Shown: piece after piece, positions 1-13,500 of the stretch
Layout of the letters: every line of letters begins with the position of its first letter
Position numbering within the stretch: the stretch's first letter is position 1
Origin: Linepithema humile
Lineage: Eukaryota; Arthropoda; Insecta; Hymenoptera; Formicidae
Length of the DNA: 64,000 nucleotides
Direction: 5' to 3'
Assembly: GCF_040581485.1 (NCBI RefSeq)
Contig: NC_090130.1
Span: 22,089,918 to 22,153,917, forward strand
Notes under the pieces: model-generated
Told to the model about the DNA's origin: nothing
Database searches by the model: none
The model's input: only the letters and a program-made list of their open reading frames with translations
Program-made: the position numbers and the translations under genes

Positions 1-3000
1 CCTGCGTCGCATCGACGTGCTCGGCTGGACGTGTGCGCCTCGGCTGCGTTTAATCTATGGCTCTGGTGCAACGCTTTTTCGGAAAATTCCTACCCCGCCG
101 CACACCTCTCCCCCGGATTCACTCGTTTGACCCACCCCCTCTCCTCCCTCGCACCCCTGCCCCTTCCAGGCCCCGCTCTCTCACTCTTTCGTCCCCCCGG
201 AATTTATATAATTGTTTTGCCGGGGTCGCCACTAAATCGTGTCGTGGAGCGCGATAGCGCCGGCGCGTCGTTTCGCGTTGATGTTGATGGCCGCTCCGGT
301 GATCTCACCAATAAAAGGATCGAGGGGGGAGACACATCCACAGCGTTCGATATCGGCGCATCTACCGCGATCCGCGCGTCACGCCAGCCTCGGCTGCCCA
401 ATGCACGCGTGAAATCCCTTCGATTTTTGTACGCGAAATCCTGCTTTATAGTGATTGTTTTTCCGGCGTGAGCGTGGCGCGCAACGACCGTTAGATTTGC
501 GAGTGCAAAGTAATTTTGACAAATTCGAAACTGTCGGCAAGACCGATGAGTCCGTGTGAAAAAAAAAAAAAAAAAAAAAAAAATAGTTTCTCCATTCTCG
601 TGTCGTGTGTTTAACTTTAACGGATCTCGGCGTATTGTCGAACGGTCGATTAAGCGCTTAACTTGGACGCTTAACGAGGCCGCGACTTTAAGAGACGCCG
701 CGCGTCAATAACGGAGGATGCAGATATCAAGCAGCCACATTGCAGCCATTTCGGATTCCGGTTCACCCTCGGCTACGGCACTGCTCGCTTCGCGAAGGCA
801 AGTTATTGGGTCCGCAGCTGTCGCAACCCTCGTCGATTGTGGGGTAGCGAAATACTCGAGTCGATTGTCACCGGCCACCTCGTCGCCGGGGTCAGACTCA
901 TCTCGTCGTCGTCGTCACCGTCATCGTCGTCGTCGTCGTCGACCTCGTGCCGAGGGTTGATAGCCGGTTGTGCGCCGCGTACCTAACACCCTCGCCGTCT
1001 ACTTTCCCGCACGCGCTACGTCCCCTGGCTATCCCCCTACAGCCTGATTCTCACCCCATCAGCCGCCGGGCCGCACCCGCGACAACGTCGGAGTCGACGG
1101 AGGCGTCAGCTTGTAACAGTCTCTTAAACTCCGGCTACGGAGCCACTATATGTACCAACTGCTGACGCCGTTATAAACTGCTGGCCGCCCGTTTCATCTC
1201 CACTCCCTCGCAATCGTGCGCGTGGCGGAAATGGCGATGTCTCGTTTTCTCCATGTTAACGCCGGCTGATGTAGATATTACACAGCGCCTCTAAATTCAC
1301 CGAAACTGGCAATAGTCTACAGAGTCCCCGTCCTATTTTCTGAAAAATTACGTTACAGTAATGTCTTTTCTCTCTTATTATTTTTAGATTACTCTCTTTG
1401 CAGTTTAAAACTATATAATTTTCTGCAAAACTATTATTTTCGACGTAAAGAACGTCCAGCGGAAAATTCGAAGAGATTTTGTTCGATTGTTCCAAGGATA
1501 TTTGTGCTTGAAAATTGTTCATATATAATTTTCCGCTACGTCGCGACTGCCGAGGGCGAGTCATTACATTCCCCCTCAAGCTACACTTTAAATAAAATAT
1601 ATAGTGTTTCTCGGAAGATAGTCGCTCACGAAGCTGCCCGGGGCTCACGCGAAGCCGGTAAGGAACTGCCGCAGTTACCACGTCGTTCCTGACGCAAATG
1701 CGGCCGTTGTTCAGGCGGGTAATAGTACAGTCGTCTCGTTACTCATACCGGGGCGGATGTAGTCTCCGGATCCTGATCTGCGGGCGCGGTTTATCCCGGG
1801 TCTCCCGGCGCGTAAACGCGTTTTATTTAGATTTCACGAAAACGCAAAGCGTCGGGTAGACGTATGCCGCGCCGCGGAGAAGATAAGAGGTCGTTTAGAT
1901 TGACCGCTCGTCCTCAGGATGGCCCTAAAGCGTCCCGTTTACCATCTCTCGGTCGTGAAATCTTTTCCCTACATCTCTTTCCGCCGTCAGCGATACCACG
2001 GCCGTACACGAGTGCGCATACATCCTCCTCGAGGAGCCGTCGCGTTTCTCATTCCGCGTTACGACTTCCTCCCTTCGCGTTCCCGTTACGACGCTCACCT
2101 TACAAGCGTGCGTGCCCTGCGGGCCGTCAAACATTCCCCCCCGCCCCGTCCACGATCGAGGAAACCACGGCACGATTTTCGACTCCGGAGATTTAGGGGT
2201 CAGTGATATAGAGAGAAATAAAAAAAAGCGAGCGGCCGCGGGGGAAGCACGACGTTAGAGGTGGATCGCAATTTTTATCCGCGCGAAATAGAATACGCGC
2301 GTGGTTTATGAGTTTGCGCCACGGGGGGATTCACGGGGTACAGGATGGTTTTTTATATTCCTACGGCCTTCCTCTCCTTTCCGTCGCCCCGCGGTCCCAC
2401 GTCGCACGCCTCCGCGGAGCCGCGCTGTAGGGGCTCGGCCATGTGTGTGCGCGGAATTTGAATCCTCTTGTAATAAAATCCGAGCTTTATGCGACGGCTC
2501 ACAGTATCCCGCGCGCGCGCATTTACCCTCACGAAAAAGTGAAATGCATACAGGTAGGTTACGTGTGTACGGCGGATACCTGTCCCCGCTCGCTTGTCCA
2601 GGGTATAAGCGTCGCCCGTTGCACACCGCATCTCGCCCGGCAGATGTAAATAATACCACGAAATCGCTACCAGATGACCTTTTTTTGCACTTTCTTTCTT
2701 TTCGCTTTTTCGTCCAATCGCGCCGCCTCGTACCATCGCGTCGTGTATGCGCGGAACGTCGAGTGCATCGACACGCGAGCACAAAATATGCAGTAATATG
2801 GAATAACAATTTCCTACGTGTAATTTTAATTTCCATTAGCATTATACAAAATTAAGAGAATTAATTCGTTAATCGGAGAATAATTAAATATTGATTTATC
2901 GATTTATCTATATATTAAAATGTGTTTAAAATGTTTTTAAAAATTATAGTAATTTCATTGCGACTATTAAATTCCTTCTCTTTGTTCCTCTCACACTTCC

Positions 3001-4500
3001 AAATATGCGTCCTTTTTACATTTCTACTTCACAACATCACAGCATATATCATAAAACAAATATTTCGAGAATTCCCGACGCAAAGCAAGAACGGAGCGAG
3101 AGATTAGTTCTTTACGACTCGATGGCGGATGTCTACTTGCTTTTTGGTCGCGGTACGTCCATCACGCCGGTACAAGGCTGTTTAAAAGACGAAGGCAAAG
3201 AAGGAAAACAAGAAGCGAAGGAAAAGGAAGAAAAAGAAGGCAGGTAGAACGACGAAGATCGGCGAAATCCTGCAAGTCCTCTGGTAATTTGTAATTCGCA
3301 GGTGGGAAGCGAGGAGATGCAAGATACCGGGAAGATTTAGTGGAGAGAAGCACGGCCGGTGAGTAGACACGGCGTCGCTTGTCCAAGGTTTTTGCGAGCG
3401 ATGTACCGATGTCATGCGTGACTTTAACGAGAGGAAATTTAGAACCGCGTGATGCAATTCTTTGCACCATCTGACGTCCACGCGGCGGTTTAATAAAGAC
3501 GTAGGTATGGCTTGCGCGTTCCGCCGTGCGCGCATAGAATCGAATTTCCTTTTAATTAATAATCGAGTAGCTTTCTCGCGCGAGAAACGCGCGATTGCGT
3601 GTAACTGAATCCACCGCGTTATTAATGAAGACATTTAGATATTGCGAAAGTGCACGGTTTAACTTTATGAATTTATTAAACTAATTAAAATTCAACATTT
3701 TATCCCGGCGAATTAGCGAGTCCTTCTCTCGTATTCAAAAATTGCGCTCGGCCTATGGCATAATCTCTCATTAACTGGCATGAATTCACGTCGCGCGTGA
3801 TGTAGGACAGGCAGTGCAACGCAGCAGCCAGGGTGGCGTATAATTACCCGGAATGGGCGGGGGCGCAAACGTTGATAGCGAAGTCGAAGTAAATCGGATT
3901 ACTCGGATATCATCTGCGTAATGTATGTATGCAGGCATGTATACACGACGGCTGTATATACAGGGTGGTGCAGCGGGAAAGGGAGGGCGACGGCGGCGGC
4001 GGCGGTGGCGGCGGTGGCGGCAACGACGGCGGTAGGGTGCGCTTCTCCGCTCGAGGGAAATAAGGGTGGCGCGACCCGGGAGATAAAGGGTGCACCGAGC
4101 GGGCGGAGGGCGCCCCGGCTACGACATGTTTTTCTAGACAATTTGTTCGGCAACATTAATCACCGGGAGCATCGCGAGACGCGGTGGAAAGGGGGGCCGG
4201 CCGTCGTGGAAAGCGCCGCCGACTATCGCGATCTTTGCTATTCTTTGCGAGCATTTCGGCGTGCACACGTGCGCGCGAGAGGGGAGCGGAAATTTCGCGT
4301 GCGGATAATCGAAACGACCGAATTTAAAAGGCGGATTTTCGCGCGATCGTCGCGCGTCATGACGCGAGTCGTGCGTTCTCGCGGATCGATCAGAAACCAT
4401 CCCAATTACGTACTCGCGCGCACGTGGAGAACGCAATTAGTGATTCGGAGAGAATGGGTTTCCGCTGGCTCGCGAAAATTACGTTCCTTATCGAGCGTAC
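1..4500 (-). other. hth: hth intron, non-coding block 1
   Basis: No exon or recognisable gene was seen. The block is mostly GC- and CpG-rich, with an AT-rich patch near 2820-3070. It holds a 25-base A run (559-583), an imperfect TCG/CGT repeat (903-941), an imperfect GGC/GGT repeat (3991-4020) and a perfect 14-base palindrome, CGAGCGTACGCTCG, at 4492-4505. Open frames overlap on both strands, are Arg/Ser/Pro-rich and match no domain I know, as expected by chance in CpG-rich DNA. Assignment to the hth intron rests on the exon at 59952-60028. Confidence 0.6.
559..583. repeat. A homopolymer, 25 bases
   Basis: An uninterrupted A run, the longest homopolymer in the window. No non-LTR retrotransposon body or target duplication was recognised beside it. 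Confidence 0.95.
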
Positions 4501-7500
4501 GCTCGTAACTTCAGATTAATCCGCATTTATATTTTAAGCCGCGTGCACCGGCCACGTACTCGAAGCAGCTGCAACGATGTCGCCTCCTCTGCCGCCGCCG
4601 CCTCCGCCTCCTTCGCCTCCACGGAAACTACGACGCAACACACAATACCGTGAGATGATTATCTGGAAAACTAATTTCGCCGACGCGCGTGTTGTTGCCT
4701 GCCTCCACCCTCCGCCGGCCGTACATTGCCCTTCAACCCCCTGCCCCGCCCTTCTTCCGCGCGCTGCAGCACCGCAGAGCTTAGGTCGACGCGGCGCAGC
4801 TGAAGGTAGCGGACAGACGAGGGACGAGCGAGTATTGTTGCAATCAAGGCCGAGAAAGAGATGATTAGTCGTGTTGCCAGCGGTCCTTTCGCTCTCGTCC
4901 CGCCACTCGCCTCCCTTTTCCACCCTATCTACAAAATTACTAGTTTACTAAGTCAATTTTAGCGTCCAAGCGCTAGCATTAGAAATTAACAATTTGCTGC
5001 AATGTGTTGTACATCCTCTCGGTTTATTTCGTGCATTATCATGTCTTTATCCGCGGTATTTCTCGGAGTTTAATTAATTAATCAACATGAACTATTATTA
5101 ATTGTCATAATAACAGTATCGTTGATGTTACTCGCGCGTTTGCACATATTTTAAAAAGTTCTCGAGTCGAAAATGTAGAATGCGTCACGAGCAAAGTAAT
5201 TTATTTCGCGGATTATACAAACACTTATCGCCACTGAGAATATATTTACCACGTGACTACTTGTTTTCCGCCGCCATATCCCTCAGCTAACATAACGCAC
5301 GATAATTTCCTATAAGTCCAGAACGGACGTGCGTGAGGGCACAATTTCGACGTGCATGGCAGTCGTACACAGCGCGCGCGTACCGCGCACGCACGTTCGG
5401 CACGGGGCTATTTGTAATTTTCATTATCTCGGCGTAAAGGGGAACATTTAGGTGTCGCGGCACGTAGGGAGTTAATAGGGAAACCGGTCCTTTGGGTGTG
5501 GGAGCGCAGGCCGTTCGTTTTTGGGGTTTGATACGCACTGTCTTCCCCTCTCGCTTCGCTTCCGTGCGATTGGTTGTCATATGCAGCAAGGACAAGTATA
5601 TTACTGCATGTGACTTTTAATATCTCGGGAAATCTCTTCTCTTTAGAAAGGTAGAAAAAATAGCTAAAGAATAACCAGCGTGTAAATTACGATTATTAAT
5701 ATCGATAAAGTATATCGCGTCGGGAAATCGTGAACACGTGTTTACGAGAAAGAAATTTTCTTGCTGCGATTGGACGCTCGTTTCCAGAATTTCTTCGCTA
5801 CCGCTATTCTCACATAACGAACGAGGAGCATCTGCTAAGAATTCGTAGCGGTCCGCGGCGGTGGTTATTCGAGATAACTGTGCGATCTTCGACCAGCCAC
5901 TCCCGTTTGTTGATTCCGCGCGCGACGCCAGACGTCGTTCTCGGACGTAACAACAATTTCCCAAAATCTGACGAAATTGGCCCTGCAAGACCGGGGGTGG
6001 AACGGGGAACCATGGGACGGCCGCGTAACGGCGTTTATTGGCTGCTTGAAGGCCGTTTCTATGCGCGACACATTGTCGCTAAATAACGCGCGAGGGCTGG
6101 CCCACCCTTCGCCGTCTCTGCACACCCGCCAATGCTGTTGCTTCAAGATTTCTCTTTGGTCGCTCCTCTCTCTTTCTCTCTCGACACATAGTATCCCCAT
6201 ATTCTCTATGCGCCTATATTCCATACGCGGGTTTAGTCGTCGTGGTTGTGTGAGACAAAAGCTGCTCCATGAGATACGGCGAAACGCGCCTCGACCAATA
6301 TGCGGGCTAAAGCCTTTCAGATTTTGGAGAAGCGATTACGCCGTTGTCCGACAGAAATTCTGTTTTTCCTCGATAAAGGAAGGAAGGAACGGAGAGGACA
6401 ATGATGCGATAATTAGGAAAACCGCAGGATAACGCGTATTGTTTATACAATACTGTGAATTATAATACGGCGAGCAAAGTTCGCGTAACGTTAGAAAAGA
6501 GAAATACACAAGTATAATTTCTGAACTTTTGCGTAACGCAGTAATTCGTTCTGCAATATTTCAAGCATACGATGCACTTTTAAAATGTAAAAATATAGAA
6601 TTAAGTATTTTAATTAATATCTGAGACCTTTGCATATTATTACGACTAGCGTGCATTTTTTATTAGCCTGCTTAACAATCAGTTCGTCCAGAAGTCATTA
6701 CTTTAATGAAACGGTTGAAGGGCGTGTATACGCGGGGACAAAGAACCGCGACGCGTATTCGGTCCGCCATCACGACGCAACTGCGCCATTCCGGCACATT
6801 AGGAGCAGAGCATAAAGCAATTTTCTGTCCATCGTCCCTCTTTACCGTGCATCGCCGAGGACGCAGAATTACTCACACGTAACACGCACCGGACGGACAC
6901 ACACAGACGGGCGCATAACGGCGGGGTGACTGTGAAAGGGTCGAACTCACTCATCCCTCCATTCCGCGCGGCCATGTTAAGCGCATGGCGAAGGGGTAAT
7001 TCTCATTTGGGTGTAATCGCGCTCGCAAAACTCCATCACACTTTCCTAATAGAGCCCATGAGGGAACACACGAGGCGAATGGCTCTTCGCGCGCAGCCGT
7101 TATATCGTACATCGACTTTGGCGTTATATTTCTGTACTCCGCGCGTATAGCCGGGCTTTACCGCCGGAGTGTGCGAGGAGAAAAACACGAACTGAAGGCT
7201 AAATAAATAATATTATTCCGGTAAATATGCAACAACCGTTACTACGGGCTCTACGCGGCAACGTAACATATCGCGATAAGAGGAGAGTTCGCCGTACGAT
7301 AATTTACTTCTATAAAATGTATAAGACTCGGAGAAACACTTTACAAATTGATAAGCAGTCGCGTTGATAAAATCCATATTCGAATCGCGTGCGCCACCCG
7401 CGCGCTTACAGCCGGAAATTTACAACCGCGATATTCCCGAAACCTTTCTCGAAATCAAATTTCGATGGAATAATCCCATAGCTATCGAACCGCCATTTCC

Positions 7501-10300
7501 GCCGGCGATTTCATTTTGAAAAACCGTGCGCCGGAACAGCCACACGTGCCGCACCCGCCGTTCGCGCGGATTTTACATATTTCTTTCGCAGGAAGCTCGG
7601 TTTTCGCGCAATAGCGTAGTAGAAAAGAGGTCAGGGCGCAGGTGCGGCGGGATCGAGATTATCGGCGAGAAGAACCAAACCGGAAACCGGTATCCCAGGC
7701 ACGGCGCCTCCTCCATCACTCCACGTGGAGCGGGTTACCGTTGCCGCCGCCATTGCTCTCGCACGACGTTGTACGTAGCAAACATCCGCGCGCAGTTTCC
7801 GGAACGCTGGCTGCCCTCCGCCGCCTCCTTCTCCTTCGTCTCTCCACCGCCGTGTCCGCCATCACGTAACTCCTTCTCCTTGCCGCCTATAACCGAAATC
7901 AACGCGAGAGCACGAAACACACGTCCGTAGGGCAGAAGGGGCTTCTACGTTCCAAGCACGGGAGATAATCCCGGTTAATGATTGCCCCGGCAATTACGCT
8001 GCTGGATGAGATAGCGGGAAGTCGTTACTCGAATTTCTCCGAGAGCGAGTCTGAGCGATCTGGATGTCCGCGATTGCGGGTTACATATTTAGGGAGATAT
8101 CGTTAAAAGCCGCGGGTCATACTGAATTTCACGAAGATCGATAGTGGAATTCCTGGAAAGATCCTGCTTCTGCGATAACAGGATGCTCCTTGTTATCGCA
8201 ATTAAACAGTCACTTTGACTGTGATATTAATATTTTGAAATTTAATCATCCTGTAGCTTAAAATACCAACAACAAATATCCTGATATCTGGATGGATATC
8301 GTAAGATATTTCCAAGTGTGTTTGTTTGCCAGCTACAGAATAAAATTGTTCGTTCTACTTCTGTGATATTGATGTCCAGAACGTGTCTACTGCACGGCGT
8401 ATCAGCTTTGCAGCTCACAGAGCTAAATCACATTTGTACATTTTGATCCATAATATCAATGTCCGTGCCAATGTTTTCGCCTTCAATAAAAGGGAATTGA
8501 GGCAATCTACGTAAATTATTGTTCGCAATTTTCTATGAATTCTCTTATCAACTGGAAACAGATGAGAGTTTACGCGCGTACAGTTTACATCGCGCAAACA
8601 GGCGAGTTCGGCCGGTGGATGGCTTAGTTGTCGCGATGGCACACCTGTGGAGCAAATTTACGAAATGTTTACGACCATCTGAAGGGGCGTCCGACCCCCG
8701 GTTTCTGCCATCCCCGAACGTTGGCCCTTCGAGCGCACAATGCCGCGTCATTCGCTATTATTACATCGTTGCTATCACCGCCTCGCGAAAGCAACGAGGT
8801 TCTTCCTCCCCCTCTTCAACTATCGTTCGCTCGTCGCCTCGCTCATCCGCGCTCTTTGTGCTCCGCGTTCGAGTGTGCCGCGTTTTATTTTTTTCCGTGA
8901 TCTTTTGCAGCAACCCGGAGCTTTCGCTCACACAATGAATGTAACGTTGATAACGAAATATCGTCCGCTGAGATTATCGATCTTCCGACGACGCGATACG
9001 TTGTCTTTTATTTATGAGAATTTCTCGACGGAGCGCGATCGGCGAAAGACGCCGGGCGAATTAATCGCTGTTCGTTACCTAACAGAGTACGCTCGCGCTT
9101 ACAATTGGATTTTATTTATGGATTTTATTCAGAATGTATATAGGTGTATCAATTACAAAAGGCGTGCCCGGGAGTGCGCGAGGAGATCGGCCCTCTCCCT
9201 TCGACTCCCGGGGCCGACCAGGCCTCCCTCTCCTTTCATCCTGAGTTATGAATGTGCCCAATTACATCTTAAAAGCTGTGCTCCATTAATTTTCACAGCT
9301 GCTGCCGCTTAATTGGGAGCCCGGCCCGATAATAAACCCCGGAGCTTGCACCCGGGGCCCACTACTGCGTTTATAGCCTGCGAGAGTTCCACGGGATTGC
9401 CGTCTTCGCAGACGGTCGCATCGATCGGCCACTGGTTTACCCTTGTCGCTCGCTGTCGTTCTCTTTTACGACTCTGACCTTGATTTCAGTAGACGTCACT
9501 GGGGTAACCGCGAAACTCGGTGTCGCCGTCGCTTTCGGAGAATCGATAATATACGGCGCGTCACACGTAAATCCGCGAGCGCGGGCGAGACGTTCCTAAT
9601 TCTAATCGTATGCAAGAATCTCGGTCTCACCGCCGTCGTTCGAAGGTCGTTTCCACCTTTACGATCGCAAAATTGCATTTGCATGGGACGCGACGCGTTA
9701 TAGCGATTCCTGGAATGCTTAATCGGAGAATTTGTTGCTTAATGGTGCATCGAAGAGTCCACTAAGTTTCTTTTAATTAGTCAGCGTTCGTGGAGAGAAA
9801 TACGAACGTTTCGAGCGGTATCTTTCGATAATAAATGCAAAATGCACTCTATTCACAGAGGATTTAATTAAAAATGAGGCGCGTCCAATTATCGGTAACG
9901 ATCACGATGACTTCCTAATCGTAAATAGAAAGGAAACAGCACGCGATATCTGAATGCGTGACATTATCGCCAATACTGGCTCCGGCTGTCGTATACTTGA
10001 TGCGACTTCACGACGGCGGAACGAATTCGCAGCACCGAAACGCATTTCCATGCGAACACGAGCGAGAATGATTACGTTTGCATAAACACCTAATGACTCG
10101 GGCCGCGATAGTCAGGGATGGGCTAACATCCATAATAATATTTCACGAACTTTTGCCGCGCTGCTCGTAGGAGGTCCGACCGATCGGAGGTGCAGGGATA
10201 AATCCGACGCGGTCATCGCGATGCGTTGGCCATCAAACCGGTATTAAAAATAACTGATAGGGTCATGGCAGCGATTTGCATGCGCTCGTTACCCGGATAC
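4501..10300 (-). other. hth: hth intron, non-coding block 2
   Basis: No gene was recognised. It contains an imperfect GCC/TCC-rich run at 4581-4620, AT-rich patches around 5070-5160 and 6430-6620, and two adjacent hairpins at 8171-8222. An octamer-like ATTTGCAT lies near 9676. Frames such as 5730-6086 (+) and 8740-9312 (+) have no family resemblance that I can see. Confidence 0.6.
8171..8222. other. Pair of adjacent perfect hairpins
   Basis: TGCGATAACA (8171-8180) is the exact reverse complement of TGTTATCGCA (8191-8200). The stem can extend by GGA/TCC with one bulged base. Five bases later ACAGTCA (8206-8212) pairs with TGACTGT (8216-8222) around a 3-base loop. Two stems packed this tightly could be a relic of a mobile element or a structured RNA. 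No function is assigned. Confidence 0.7.
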
Positions 10301-10497
10301 CGGCTATATCTTGCGCGGAAAGAATGAGAGAAAGAAAACCACGACGATAGCGCGCACGAGCTTAAACCATCATCGCATACCTACTAATACTGGCAATATC
10401 TTTGTCGCGGTATGTCGAGGTCGCGGCGGGAGAGAAGAAGAACTCTTCAAGCCAAAGGGCCGTGGTACAACTTTGTGCGCGAACGTAAAAGCTTGTT

Positions 10498-10536
10498 TCT
10501 CTCTCTCTCTCTCTCTCTCTCTTTCTCCCTCTCTCC
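10498..10536. repeat. CT microsatellite
   Basis: A run of about twelve CT units (10499-10522) is followed by an imperfect pyrimidine tail. Confidence 0.95.
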
Positions 10537-13500
10537 TTCCTTTCCGAACGTGCGTTGGCAGCGCCGCGTTCCACCCACCGTCGTCGCGACTAAACTTCTC
10601 CGCCGGCTTGCAAAACGTCTCGCGGTAATATTACCCGAAGCAAACGACCAGGTAAGCCGTAGCCGCGCCACCCAAGTGGACCTTGTTAGCGCGGATATCC
10701 CCGGAGATGCACCACCCAGAAACCGGAGGAGCGCGTATACCGAAGCGCGTGGAGTAACGAGCGAGGAAAGAAGCGGGCAACCGGAGAGAGTGGGTGTACG
10801 CGGGAGATAAATAAAGACTCCCTTTGTGGCTTCATTATCGAAATAAAGGGTGGTACCGCGCTCTAACGGCAGAGCGAATTGGGCCAGCGGGATACTTTCC
10901 GCTTGTGGCAATCGCGCTTTCCTCGAATTAAAAATTATTTTTAAAGCAAGTGGCTGTAATACTTGATAAAGTTCTTTTTTCGACTCGCGCAATAAAAATA
11001 ATCAAATGTGCAATCCGGAATATTCCCAACGCGTGAATTGTGAATTCCAAGCACGGTGTTCTGTCTGATGAAGAAAGCGCGTAAGAAAATATGTAGCGAG
11101 TATCTACATAGTCGGGGATGCGCTTCACGGTGATTTTGAACTGTCGCACCAGCCACTTCGCTCTGAGTGGTGAAGTCTGGCGAGATGGAACTTAGCTCGA
11201 GTTCACCGACAGGGTTATGGGAATGAGTAGCGAGCGATAGCGCGGCGCTCGCCGGTGATGCATGGGGTTGTCGCACGTTGAGTCATGTGTCATTGGATCG
11301 GCTCCGAATCGAGAGAGTGCCGTATGCCGTTGGGGTACGTATATATACGGTGGCGAAGCTTTCTCCCCTATGAAATAAGAAAAGCAAGAGCGCGTCGGGC
11401 AGGGCGGAAGAGAGAGAAGGAGAGAGCGCGAAAGGGCGAGATAAGGAGCGTGCAAGAAGGAAAAGAAAGGCAACGGGGGTAGGAGAAATCGAAGGGGTGG
11501 TGGGGCAATGGTCCGTGAACCACCGCCACGGCGTAATGACGCGGCTCTCCTTTCAAAGATTGCATCGCAGGAAAAGCTCCGTGCGGGGCCGCCGTCTTCT
11601 CTACCCCCTGCGCCCTTCCCTTTCCTCTCCCAGAGCACCCTCTCCCCGAGCGAGCGAGCGAGCGACCGCTTGGTTTCTCTTGCAGGAATCGATACCATGG
11701 CTCCAGGAATCCGGAGGATTTTACGTTAAAATACTGCAGAAAATAATGGCCCGATATACCTTCCACCGGCGCGGGATAGTTCGCTCGTCGCGCTTCATTC
11801 CTCCCTTTTCCCTTTTTCTTACATCGTACTTCGTTTTTCGTCCCGACGTCGTGCTTCTTTCCCCCGCGTCCCTCTCCCCCCCCCCCCTTCATCTTCCTCG
11901 CGTCTGCCTTCGGGTCCTCCGACCGAATTACCATGCACCGAGAGTGCATCCCTCTAATTGCATCTCCACTTCGATCGGCTCCGACTGGCGGGAGGAAATT
12001 GGTAGGAAGGTAATTCATCCTGGTGGAAGATAACAGGACACGTACTGGGCGCGAAGGATTCTCGAAACAGGTTGTCGGGCGAATTGCGGCAAGATTATTT
12101 CGTGTAATCGATTTGCGAAATCGATGTGAGATCTCGCGGCTACATTTCTAAGAGACACAAATATTTGAAGAAAATTAAAAAAAAAAAAAAACAGAAGTAC
12201 GCGCGTATTTTTTTATTGCAAAAAATCGCGAGAAAATAACCGCCGGAATACAATAAAAATGAAAAACGGTCGCGCGTTCGTTGACTAAAATTAAGCGCGG
12301 AGAAAAAAAAACCCCTGCGAGGCCGATACTTCAAGACGAATTACAATGTAGGGAACGACTTTTCGCGGGAGTAAAAGAGAGTAGGCGGAGCGAACAAGCG
12401 TGGGGTTGGTATCGCAAAAACGTCGCTGAAAAAAAAGGAGCAACAACGACCGAAGAATAAGGTAACACAGAGCCAGGAAAGTTTTAAAACGGTTTTGATT
12501 TGATTCCATCCGAGGAGAGTCTCGGAGTCGCAGCTGGTTCGCTGTATTTAAAGTTATAAGAACCAATTTAAAAATCCGGCTACCCAGGCCGCCGCCTCCG
12601 TTCTGTCGCGCGACAGGGAATTCGCCGCCTCGTTTCCAGTTCGAATAAAGAGAGACAAAAGCGTCCGAAGTTAAATCCGGGAATCTTAGTTAAAAGAAGC
12701 AATTATAGAGTGAGCCGACTACAAGCAAGGAGATTCGAGACGGCCGATAAGGAAAAGTGATCGCTTTCTTTCTCTGCTTCGAAAAAAAAAAAAAAAAACG
12801 TCTACCCGAACCTGCGACGCACGCGCAAGTCATTCTTTTAGTCCTATTGTCTTTTTTCTTTCTTCATTTTGCGACAACAGAGCGATTCTTCTAACGAAAG
12901 CAGCATAGAACTTTTATTTTACATTCTCTTATTTCAAGGAGATTTATAATTCTTTTTTGTAGAATACACGTAATTAGCATGCGATCGCATTTTAGCGACT
13001 ATACGTCGGGCTGTTCAATAATAAAGTTTTCTAATAACCGTCGCTCAAATATTGAGCGCGAGTCGTAACTGCGACGAGTGGCGAAGGGCGGGAGGTATCT
13101 CGTATTCATTCTCGGTCTTTGTGTCTTGGGCATGCAATAATAGGCAGCTCTATTCTTGGCCGAAGCTGCCGTTAGCCATCTCAGGTACATGCGGTAGCTT
13201 CTGGTTTAGCCGTGAGATGTTTATTTGCGCTATCTATCAAGTCCGAGGTAACAGAACTGTCGTAGAGTATTTCTCGAAGGTAATTGCCTAGGAAATCGAA
13301 AGTGACGTCTTCGTGAAACGCGCTTACACGCAGGCAAAGCTAATTTCTACCATTTACCGCGCCCGCCACTTTATGAAAAATTACTGCACCGCAACTGCTT
13401 GCTGCGTTAATCTAAACATTGTTCGTTAGACACAAAATTTATCGCATTGCGAAAAATATAAGAAATTTTTGTAATGTTGAAAAAATATTAATATAATAAT

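Noticed and set aside
4577..4864. Proline-rich plus-strand frame beginning with a poly-Pro run
   Set aside because: The proline run is the translation of an imperfect GCC/TCC repeat. There is no splice or domain support.
3951..4925. TACAGGGTGG at 3958 and CCACCCTATC near 4919 as possible transposon ends
   Set aside because: The match between the two ends is short and imperfect and no target duplication could be defined. The nearby CTGTATATACAG palindrome is common in AT-rich DNA.
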